Source of the DNA: Baffinella frigidus
Taxonomy: Eukaryota; Cryptophyceae; Cryptomonadales; Baffinellaceae
DNA: 10,703 nt
Reading direction: 5' to 3'
Assembly: GCA_026770585.1 (NCBI GenBank)
Contig: MU646407.1
Coordinates: forward strand, 443,449-454,151
Each line of letters starts with the position of its first letter. The stretch's first letter is position 1. Positions 6,701-10,662 of the stretch are shown in pieces. The notes under the pieces were generated by a model. The model was not told the origin of the DNA. It ran no database searches and saw only the letters and a program-made list of their open reading frames with translations. The position numbers were made by a program, and so were the translations under genes.

Positions 6701-8775
6701 GAACTCTCGCGTTCTGAAACTCCCACTTGTTTGGTGTGGCAGGGCTTCAAGTGTTTCAACGCGAATCTTTTCAATAGGAGTTTGAGCAGGAGAAATTCCA
6801 TAGAGGAGGCTAACATTTGATTAGGCCGCCGAAGTAACTGATGGCGCCAATCAGCGCAACTGATTCAGTTTTTTTCCGAAACGAGCAGGGCTTCAGATTC
6901 TTCAACGCGATGTATGGCACGGAGGCGCAACAATGTGAAGTCTGTACCGCGGAACACTTTCAAATGTGAAACGTCGCGTTCTGAAATTCCCGCTTGTGGC
7001 TTGGCGTGGCAGGGCTTCGAGGTCTTCAACGCGATGCACTTCAGCAGGAGGTTGAATAGGAGGAATTCTATAGGGGAGGCTAACATTTGATTCGGCCACC
7101 TAACTAACAGATGGCGCCAATTAGCGCAACTGATTCAGTTTTCTTCCGAGACGTTCTGAAATCCTCTCTGCTGGTTTGATGTGGCAGGGGTTCAAGTTCT
7201 TCAACGCGACTCACGTGACGGAGGCGCTCGCTGGCGAGCCGACCGTCGCTGGCTCCGTGCCCCGCTGGGTCCCTCCCCTTCCTCCCTCCCTCCCTGCCTC
7301 CCTTTCTCCCTTCATCTCTCCATCTATCCCTCGCTCCCCCTCTCTCCCCCCCTCTCTCTCAATCCCTCCCTCTCTCTCTCTCCCTCCCTCCCACCCTCCC
7401 ACCCTCCCTCCCACCCTCCCAGCGTGCCCTGCTGGGTCCGCCACCTCCTCCAAATTAGGCGTCTGTCCCCTAACTAATCGACTCCCGCCAATTGATGCAC
7501 CTGGTTCAGTCCTCTTTCGCGATTAGGTTGTTGACCACCCTTCACTCCGGTGGCTCCGTGTCCCGCTGGGTCCTTCCCCTCTCTCCCTCCCTCTCTTTTT
7601 CCCTTCATCTCTCCGTCCCTCCCTCGCTCTTCACCTCTTTCTCTCTCTCTCTCCCTCACGCTGGGTCCGCCCCTCTCCCCCCGGCAGCCCACCGACCGAT
7701 CATCCACGAACCAAAACTTTGTTCGGATCAGTCAACACGACCTGGGTCCATCCGAAACCTGAAACCTGAATTAGGTTTCAGTGAACCTTATCTTGAAAGA
7801 GGAATGAATCTGATAGAGGGGGAGTCGCTGGGTCCGCTCCCACCCCCCGGAAGCCTACTTCATAAATTCAGTCCCGGACCACAACAGATTCGCCCGACAT
7901 GGAAAACAAAACCCGTACATCCTAACCCCCGCAGGTGCTCCGGGGCAACACATCTCCCTAGAACGACGGGGCGAATTCGCTGGTGACCAACCTCACGGGC
8001 GAATTCCTAAACCCTAAGCCCTACCCCCCCCAAACCTTACACCCTTTACCCCCGCAGGTGCTGCGCGGGAACACCTCTCCTGAGAACCACCCAGCCAACA
8101 GAGTGGATTACAGTTGATGAGATCAACATTCAACATCCTCGTGGGTGAGAGTTGGTAATGGAACCAAATTCAAGCGTCTTTCGCTGATCCGACATCGTTT
8201 TGGCCGCGCAGGTTTTGCGCGGAAACATCTCTCCTGGACACCACCGGGTTAATTCGCTGGTGACCAACCTCACAGGCGAATTCCTAACCCACAAGCCCTA
8301 CCCCCCCTAAACCTTACACCCTTCACCCCCGCAGGTTTTGCGTGGCACCGTTTCTCCTGAGTTCGTCCAGGCGAATTCGCTGGTGACGAACCTCGCGGAC
8401 GAATTCCTAGCGCTACCCCCTCTCACTTTTTTTGTCTAAACCCCGCAGGTTTTGCGCGGCAACATTTCTCCCGAGAAGGACCGGGCGAATTCGCTGGTGA
8501 CGAACATCATGATCTGCGATTTGGAGACTGAGGGCAAGCTCGGCATCGGCCGCGCGTGGCCGTGCGTTCCTTACTCTCTCCCGTACTACGATGATAATGA
8601 TGATGCTGTTGATGCTGTGATGATGAATCCGAATCCCGAATCCCGAATCCCGAAATCCTGCGATTTGGAGACGGAAGGCTTGGCATCGGGCGCGCGTGGC
8701 TGTGAATACCCGACACCCGACACCTGGAACCATGATGCTGATGGTGGCGGTGGTGATGATGATGATGATGATGAC

Positions 8776-8818
<43 letters not shown>

Positions 8819-10338
8819 TCTAATCCCGAAACCCGAATCCCGAAACACGAAACACTGGAAACGGAAGGGAAGCTCGGCATCGGGCACGCGTGGTCGTGAG
8901 AAACCCGCCACCCGAAACCCGGCACCTGGATCCCGGAAGCCGAAACCTTCAACCCGAATCCCTGAACCGTCAAACCTGCCTCGCAGGTATCGGCCGCTGG
9001 GGCGGGGCGAAATCTGAAACCCGAAATTCGGAACCCGAAACCCGATACCCGAGACTCGAAACCCCTGAAACCCTAACCCTAACCCTTGATCCTGAACCCG
9101 CAGGTATCGGGCGCTGGGGCGGGGCGAGGCGCACGTAACAGCCTCGGCGCTCGCTGCTCTCGGCGTCCGCGCACAGGTCCGCTCCACCAGAATGCAACAG
9201 CCCTCCGCCGCAACAACGTCGAATTTCTACCGCGAAACCTGTTTAAAGCGAAACGTTGCGTTCTGAAATTCCCAGGTGTGATCTGGCCTGGCGTGCACGA
9301 TTTCATCTAGAGTTTCGTAAGTCCTGACCATGAGTCGTGCACAGAGCGGCGATCGGATATCGCTCGATCTGAGCCTCGTAACCTCAACCCTAAACCCTAA
9401 ACCTTGCACCCTACACCCCAAACTGTGGGCAAGCTCCGGTTAGCATCATACACAATCCATCATCCAGAATGTCGTAGACCCTGATCTGGCATCTCCCTTA
9501 ATCCCAACCCCTAACCCCTGCCGTCAGAGTGGCGATCGGGTATCGCTCGACCTAGGCGTGGGCAAGCTCCTCGCGACGTTTGGCGTCTCCTCAGCCTTCC
9601 TCGAAAACACCCTCCTCTCCTCTGTACACCCCAAAACCAACCCCCGAAAATGTTGAACTTGAAAACCCTAAACCCGAAGCTCCTCCAAGTCTCCTCTGAC
9701 TTCCTCGAACGCGCCCTCCTCTTCTCTGTTCTCCCTGAACCCGAAACCGGGGTTTAGGGGTTAGGGTTTAGGGTTTAGGGGTTGAGGATTTGAGGGAACG
9801 TTTGGTGGCTCTTCTGCCTTCCTCGAAAACACTCTCCTGTCTTCTGCACACCCCACACCCTAAACCCTAAGCTCCTCTGCATTGTCAACCCAAACCCCGC
9901 AGCTCCTCTCCAATGTCAACCCCAAATCCTGAAACCCTAAACCTTGAACCCTGAACCCTGAAACCCCAAACCCGATTACATACACCCTATACCCTGAAAC
10001 CGAAACCCGGAGACAGGTGCTGGACGACGGCATCGACGTGCGCCTCAACGGCACTGTCATCCGAGAGGTACTCTTCTCTCTTCTTCTTCTTCTTCTTCTT
10101 CTTCTTCTTCTTCTTCTTCTTCTTCTTCTTCTTCTTCTTTGGTCCTCCCAGCCTAACGGAACTCGATCAAAGTAACTAAAGTCGCTCCGTTTGCTCCGCG
10201 AGGTTCCGAGCGCGTGCTGTGTCACGCGGTGTTTCCTGGTTTAGGGTTAGTGTCCAGGGGGTGTAAAGGCTAGGGGTTAGGGCAACCCTGAAGCAGGTAC
10301 TGGACGACGTCCGCCTCAACGCCACCGTCATCCCAGAG
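3589..10338 (+). CDS. FtsX/MacB-like (ABC3-type) permease-like membrane protein, 5' part, eight predicted exons
   Basis: Preferred exons are 3589-3795, 4640-4741, 5761-5850, 7188-7268, 8449-8561, 9104-9176, 9528-9623 and 10017-10067 (or its variant 10297-10338). They join without a stop into about 271 residues. Order: a soluble Ser/Gly/Pro-rich N-terminus (1-40); DVLLLAWSYVHANAQKSPRR, matching the amphipathic lead-in LAW-R-NPRRT of FtsX/MacB permeases (about 48-68); a membrane segment GTVFIVVMFIGILYNAV (about 72-90); SPVIFLRLAESQ-VGEIDMILTP; and an extracytoplasmic domain with SVPRW, EGKLGIGRAWP, LGRGEAHVTASALAALGV and SGDRVSLDL. The last three resemble the GE-A-V---LA--LGV--GD-V-L core of the MacB-like periplasmic domain. 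Three N-glycosylation sequons (NATH, NISP, NGTV) lie on the inferred luminal side. Family members carry further C-terminal membrane helices, expected beyond 10703. Partners, substrate and membrane are unknown. The call rests on motif resemblance; exon choice among the many copies is uncertain. Confidence 0.58.
4131..4283. repeat. Interstitial telomere-like array (CCCTAAA)n in permease intron 1
   Basis: The most perfect telomere-type array in the window: about ten uninterrupted CCCTAAA units near 4201-4277, with CCCCAAA and CCCTTAC variants before them. The C-rich strand is the sense strand of the gene. The array continues in decayed form at 4453-4600, on the far side of the foldback element. 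Confidence 0.9.
4284..4452. mobile_element. MITE-like foldback element inside the telomere-like array
   Basis: A 169-bp element with terminal inverted repeats of about 63 bases (4284-4347 and 4390-4452) that match with only a few differences, starting GCGACGCAACCT and ending with its complement. A short AT-rich unpaired centre carries no coding frame. It splits the CCCTAAA array, as expected for an insertion. No unambiguous target-site duplication was seen, so the superfamily cannot be assigned. A related foldback lies at 4832-4951. Confidence 0.75.
4453..4600. repeat. Degenerate CCCTAAA/CCCCTAA array, right part
   Basis: CCCTAAA, CCCTAAC, CCCCATA and CCCTGAA variants run towards the acceptor of permease exon 2 at 4639. 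This is probably the same array as 4131-4283, separated from it by the foldback insertion. Confidence 0.75.
4640..4741 (+). CDS. Permease exon 2, first membrane segment
   Basis: This exon of 34 codons lies between CCGCAG (4639) and the donor GTTGAC (4742). It encodes AGVGTVFIVVMFIGILYNAV followed by LRSPVIFLRLAESQ. The hydrophobic run of about 19 residues directly follows the PRRTA lead-in from exon 1, as expected for the first helix of an FtsX-like permease. Read-through in this frame stops 12 bases after the donor, so splicing is required. Confidence 0.62.
4832..4951. mobile_element. Second, decayed foldback element in permease intron 2
   Basis: GTAAAGCGGCTGT at 4832-4844 has a perfect inverted partner at 4939-4951. 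On the opposite strand its interior shares GGAATTGGAGC and a following TGTACCAG with the element at 4284-4452, so the two appear to be members of one family. CTAGG occurs on both outer sides. No coding capacity. Confidence 0.5.
4991..5040. repeat. Dispersed intron repeat, copy 1 (copy 2 at 5655-5703)
   Basis: CAGACATTGAGGGGACTCTG, then CTCAAGT and a CTCTC-rich tail, is matched at roughly 70 percent by a segment at 5655-5703 in the same orientation. Both lie in permease intron 2, the second just after the short exon 3 copy. This is probably part of the local tandem duplication of exon 3. Confidence 0.45.
5141..5165. repeat. Short inverted repeat
   Basis: AAGTCCAG at 5141 and CTGGACTT ending at 5165 form an 8-bp stem; the nested GTCCAGAATCTGGAC is itself palindromic. 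It lies in the intron, in a stretch of about 280 bases with no other recognised structure. No function assigned. Confidence 0.5.
5328..5369 (+). repeat. Exon 3 shadow A (acceptor half)
   Basis: After an acceptor-like GGGATAG this reads VGEIGTVLTPFATT, a close match to exon 3, then dissolves into CCCTCAA-type repeats. It has the acceptor but no donor and no second half. Confidence 0.6.
5388..5597. repeat. CCCCAAA-type minisatellite between exon 3 copies
   Basis: About thirty heptamer-like units, mainly CCCCAAA, CCCCACA and CCCTCAA, end at the acceptor AACGCAG of the next exon 3 copy. Confidence 0.85.
5598..5642 (+). repeat. Exon 3 shadow B (short, both splice sites, possible alternative exon)
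   Basis: AACGCAG| is followed by 15 codons reading VEEMDTILTPWRTSQ and then CAG|GTGGTC. It is phase 0 at both ends, so it could be spliced in without breaking the frame, but lacks the GIGDQPLSES half present in 5761-5850. Confidence 0.5.
5761..5850 (+). CDS. Permease exon 3, preferred copy
   Basis: After the acceptor GGACAG, 30 codons encode VGEIDMILTPFATRPLDPLL and GIGDQPLSES before the donor GTATCA. It is phase 0 at both ends. Two other copies of its beginning (5328-5369 and 5598-5642) lie upstream and one of its end (6001-6045) lies downstream. This copy is preferred because it alone has both halves. Confidence 0.5.
6001..6045 (+). repeat. Exon 3 shadow C (donor half)
   Basis: GGGCCCGCTCCTCGGGATCG and the following bases repeat the second half of exon 3 (LLGIG-QPL) and end at the same donor position (CCGAAAGC|GTACCA against CCGAAAGC|GTATCA). 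A two-base insertion (CTCTTTCC for CTCTCC) breaks the frame, marking it as a decayed copy. Confidence 0.6.
6128..6144. repeat. Perfect 7-bp hairpin
   Basis: TCGCCGG, loop AAA, CCGGCGA. It lies in permease intron 3 shortly before a 14-base perfect palindrome ATTCCTATAGGAAT (6174-6187). It marks the left side of a foldback-rich zone. Confidence 0.6.
6219..6478. mobile_element. Foldback element with arms of about 70 bases
   Basis: Arm 6219-6289 and arm 6408-6478 are inverted copies; the most conserved core is TTTCACTTTTCTC-ACGGTTCTGGAT. A 118-base centre separates them. The arms have several mismatches, so the element is older than the one at 4284. No coding frame of interest. Confidence 0.65.
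6562..6658. repeat. Foldback with 31-base arms
   Basis: CCTGAAATGTGGCACCCAGG at 6562, continuing to 6592, is inverted at 6627-6658 with few mismatches, around a 34-base loop. It lies 84 bases right of the previous foldback and could be part of one compound inverted element spanning about 6174-6660. Confidence 0.65.
6743..6820 (+). repeat. Exon 4 shadow A
   Basis: GTGTGGCAG| is followed by GFKCFNANLFNRSLSRRNSI and then EEANI and a TGA. The acceptor and the GF-CFNA beginning match exon 4, after which it diverges. Its tail (RRNSI-EANI-TGA and the following 65 bases) is repeated after 7013. Confidence 0.6.
6889..6966 (+). repeat. Exon 4 shadow B
   Basis: CGAGCAG| is followed by GFRFFNAMYGTEAQQCEVCT and a TGA at the end. 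GFRFFNAM-TEA is close to GFKFFNATHVTEA of exon 4. The 3' half differs from exon 4 and its SVPRW donor region is missing. Confidence 0.6.
6928..7012. repeat. Dispersed intron repeat of about 85 bases, copy 1 (copy 2 at 9211-9296)
   Basis: A segment beginning CAACAATGTGAAG, with the core GTTCTGAAATTCCC and ending near GGCGTG, recurs at 9211-9296 at about 75 percent identity, in the same orientation but in a different intron. Shorter pieces of it (CGTTCTGAAA) precede the other exon 4 copies at 6707 and 7152. It could be a mobile intron segment. Confidence 0.6.
7013..7090 (+). repeat. Exon 4 shadow C
   Basis: GCGTGGCAG| is followed by GFEVFNAMHFSRRLNRRNSI and then GEANI and a TGA. It pairs with shadow A. 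The 64 bases after both (GGCGCCAAT-AGCGCAACTGATTCAGTTTT) are nearly identical, showing tandem duplication of a two-copy unit about 270-300 bases long. Confidence 0.6.
7188..7268 (+). CDS. Permease exon 4, preferred copy
   Basis: After GTGGCAG, 27 codons encode GFKFFNATHVTEALAGEPTV and AGSVPRW before the donor GTCCCT. It contains the sequon NATH and the SVPRW segment. Three upstream copies share the GF-FNA beginning but run into stops; fragments of its end (GGCTCCGTG...CGCTGG) recur downstream. The donor opens a long pyrimidine tract. Confidence 0.5.
7269..7431. repeat. Polypyrimidine tract (CCTCCCTCC, CTCTCT)
   Basis: About 160 bases of almost pure C/T directly after the exon 4 donor, made of CCTCCC, CTCTCT and CCCACCCT units. 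The translated frames give only Pro/Ser-rich low complexity, so it is not treated as coding. Confidence 0.9.
7549..7680. repeat. Second copy of the exon 4 end plus polypyrimidine tract
   Basis: GGTGGCTCCGTGTCCCGCTGG|GTCC (GSVSRW against GSVPRW) repeats the last codons and donor of exon 4. It is followed by a similar C/T tract containing the shared CCCTTCATCTCTCC. A duplication of about 300 bases explains both. GCTGGGTCC recurs five times between 7264 and 7835. Confidence 0.7.
7935..8010 (+). repeat. Exon 5 shadow A (stop in frame)
   Basis: CCCGCAG| VLRGNTSP then TAG, then NDGANSLVTNLTGEF. A point change makes an early stop. It is one of four tandem units that carry the acceptor and first half of exon 5. 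Confidence 0.65.
8058..8117 (+). repeat. Exon 5 shadow B
   Basis: CCCGCAG| VLRGNTSPENHPANRVDYS then TGA. The acceptor and first 14 codons match exon 5, then it diverges. Confidence 0.65.
8212..8310 (+). repeat. Exon 5 shadow C
   Basis: GCGCAG| VLRGNISPGHHRVNSLVTNL then TGEFLT and a later TAA. The tail GGCGAATTCCTAACCCACAA leads into a CCCTACCCCCCC-TAAACC stretch shared with shadow A and, in part, with shadow D. Confidence 0.65.
8335..8410 (+). repeat. Exon 5 shadow D
   Basis: CCCGCAG| VLRGTVSPEFVQANSLVTNL then ADEFLA. The frame is open through the homologous part, but the second half of exon 5 and its donor are absent. The true exon follows 114 bases later. Confidence 0.65.
8449..8561 (+). 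CDS. Permease exon 5, the only complete copy of five
   Basis: After CCCGCAG, 37 codons and two bases encode VLRGNISPEKDRANSLVTNI and MICDLETEGKLGIGRAW before the donor GTGCGT. The phase-2 end plus the G of exon 6 restores a Pro codon. Four upstream copies (7935, 8058, 8212, 8335) keep the acceptor and the first half only. Two downstream copies (8658-8701, 8855-8895) keep the second half and the donor only. Confidence 0.55.
8658..8701 (+). repeat. Exon 5 shadow E (donor half)
   Basis: CTGCGATTTGGAGACGGAAG and the following GGCATCGGGCGCGCGTGGCT| GTGAAT copy the second half of exon 5 and its donor. A four-base loss breaks the frame, and no acceptor half is attached. Confidence 0.65.
8754..8816. 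repeat. (GAT)n microsatellite
   Basis: About twenty GAT triplets with one GAC interruption, within permease intron 5. A shorter impure GAT stretch lies at 8589-8630. Open frames across it encode poly-Asp, poly-Met or poly-His and are not credible proteins. Confidence 0.92.
8855..8895 (+). repeat. Exon 5 shadow F (donor half)
   Basis: CTGGAAACGGAAGGGAAGCT followed by CGGCATCGGGCACGCGTGGTC| GTGAGA. This is another copy of the ETEGKLGIGRAW donor half, with a donor better matched to the consensus than that of the preferred exon. Confidence 0.65.
8896..9103. repeat. CCCGAAA-type degenerate minisatellite with embedded exon 6 shadow (8987-9010)
   Basis: CCCGAAA, CCCGATA, CCCGGAA and CCCTAAC heptamers fill this part of intron 5. 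In the middle TCGCAG|GTATCGGCCGCTGGGGCGGG, the first 24 bases of exon 6 with an intact acceptor, runs straight back into repeat units. The true exon 6 follows the last acceptor at 9103. Confidence 0.75.
9104..9176 (+). CDS. Permease exon 6, preferred copy
   Basis: After AACCCGCAG, one base plus 24 codons encode YRALGRGEAHVTASALAALG and VRAQ before the donor GTCCGC. The LGRGEAHV-ALAALGV pattern resembles the start of the conserved sub-domain of MacB-like extracytoplasmic domains. A truncated copy with an equally good acceptor lies at 8987-9010 and runs into CCCGAAA repeats. Confidence 0.52.
9211..9296. repeat. Dispersed intron repeat, copy 2 (copy 1 at 6928-7012)
   Basis: This shares CAACAA, TACCGCG, GAAACGT-GCGTTCTGAAATTCCC and TGGC-TGGCGTG in order with the segment in intron 3, about 2.3 kb away. 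Its presence shortly after the exon 6 donor, rather than near an exon 4 copy, shows that it moved or was copied independently of exon 4. Confidence 0.6.
9345..9438 (+). repeat. Exon 7 shadow A, split by repeats
   Basis: GCACAG| SGDRISLDLSL |GTAACC (9345-9377) matches the start of exon 7 and has splice motifs at both ends. After a CCCTAAA stretch, GTGGGCAAGCTCCG (9425-9438) continues the homologous sequence (VGKL). It looks as if repeat units were inserted into an exon copy. Confidence 0.6.
9528..9623 (+). CDS. Permease exon 7, preferred copy
   Basis: After GCCGTCAG, 32 codons encode SGDRVSLDLGVGKLLATFGV and SSAFLENTLLSS before the donor GTACAC. GDRVSLDL continues the LGV--GD-V-L motif begun in exon 6. 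Partial copies lie on both sides: 9345-9377 for the first third, 9677-9727 and 9798-9845 for the last half. Confidence 0.52.
9677..9727 (+). repeat. Exon 7 shadow B (donor half)
   Basis: KLLQVSSDFLERALLFS |GTTCTC, 17 codons in frame, matches KLLATFGVSSAFLENTLLSS of exon 7 with a small deletion. The donor position is kept. Confidence 0.6.
9737..9790. repeat. Inverted junction of telomere-like repeats
   Basis: AACCCGAAACC is immediately followed by GGGGTTTAGGGGTTAGGG and further TTTAGGG units, so the C-rich strand switches to G-rich at about 9749. Nearly all other arrays in the permease gene are C-rich on the sense strand. The junction can fold into a hairpin. Confidence 0.7.
9798..9845 (+). 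repeat. Exon 7 shadow C (donor changed to GC)
   Basis: TFGGSSAFLENTLLSS in frame, nearly identical to exon 7, ends at |GCACAC where exon 7 has |GTACAC. Two shorter pieces, AGCTCCTCTGCATTGTCAAC and AGCTCCTCTCCAATGTCAAC, follow at about 9870 and 9900. Confidence 0.6.
9848..10010. repeat. CCCTAAA/CCCTGAA degenerate array before exon 8
   Basis: Heptamer variants fill the end of intron 7 up to the acceptor at 10016, interrupted only by two small exon 7 fragments. Confidence 0.75.
10017..10067 (+). CDS. Permease exon 8, first copy
   Basis: After GAGACAG, 17 codons encode VLDDGIDVRLNGTVIRE before the donor GTACTC. It is phase 0, with the sequon NGT. It is followed in the intron by a CTT microsatellite. 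A second intact copy lies 280 bases downstream. Confidence 0.5.
10080..10139. repeat. (CTT)20 microsatellite
   Basis: Twenty perfect CTT triplets follow 12 bases after the exon 8 donor. Translated on the minus strand it gives poly-Arg, which is an artefact. Confidence 0.95.
10297..10338 (+). CDS. Permease exon 8, second copy with a three-codon deletion
   Basis: After GAAGCAG, 14 codons encode VLDDVRLNATVIPE before the donor GTGCAT. Relative to the first copy it lacks exactly nine bases (the GID codons), keeps the frame and phase 0, and keeps a sequon (NAT in place of NGT). It may be an alternative exon or a decaying duplicate. Confidence 0.42.
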
Positions 10339-10445
10339 GTGCATTTTGATACCAACAACACGCCCTCCGTCCTGCATCCCCACGGATTCTGGAGCGTTTT
10401 TCAGTGGATCTAGTTTCGCCGCTGTTGGCTACTGAAAAGAGAAAT

Positions 10446-10502
10446 GTCAAACGTTGACGATATCAAATGTTCACGATGAAAAAACGTCAAATGTTGACAA
10501 TG
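10446..10502. repeat. Three near-palindromic GTCAAA-GTTGAC units
   Basis: GTCAAACGTTGAC, ATCAAATGTTCAC and GTCAAATGTTGAC are spaced about 20 bases apart. Each is close to palindromic. They resemble a small cluster of binding sites or a young short tandem repeat; no function assigned. Confidence 0.5.
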
Positions 10503-10662
10503 CTGGCAGTAAACCGTCCGCGTTTGGCATTTTTTGATTGTTTTCGAGGCCAATTCTACTGAACTCGCCTTGCGTCACTCGGTGCTTCCTGATTTAGATG
10601 TTGGTGTTTATAGTTGAAGGTTTCCTGAGGTGAAGGAGATGGTGCATTGGCACAACCCTGAT

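Larger units (their letters stand above)
10217..10602. repeat. Duplicated intron segment flanking exon 8 copies
   Basis: TGTGTCACGCGGTGTTTCCT and GGTTTAG (from 10217) recur as TGCGTCACTCGGTGCTTCCT and GATTTAG (from 10572). The offset of about 353 bases is of the same order as the 280-base spacing between the two exon 8 copies, so a whole exon-plus-intron unit was duplicated. Confidence 0.55.

Noticed and set aside
7176-7986. Plus- and minus-strand frames rich in Pro/Ser or Gly/Arg/Glu
   Set aside because: Translations of CCTCCC/CTCTCT tracts. Only the first 27 codons after 7187 belong to a credible exon.
7935-8561. Regularly spaced repeats resembling a CRISPR array
   Set aside because: The units are protein-coding exon fragments with splice acceptors, of unequal length and with diverged, non-unique intervening sequence, in a eukaryotic gene.
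8452-8823. Open frame of 123 codons with a poly-Asp tail
   Set aside because: It is exon 5 read through its donor into a GAT microsatellite in the intron; only the first part is coding. The poly-His, poly-Met and poly-Ile frames on either strand are artefacts of the same microsatellite.
9860-10225. Minus-strand frame with a long poly-Arg run
   Set aside because: It is created by the CTT microsatellite at 10080-10139 and overlaps the plus-strand exon 8.
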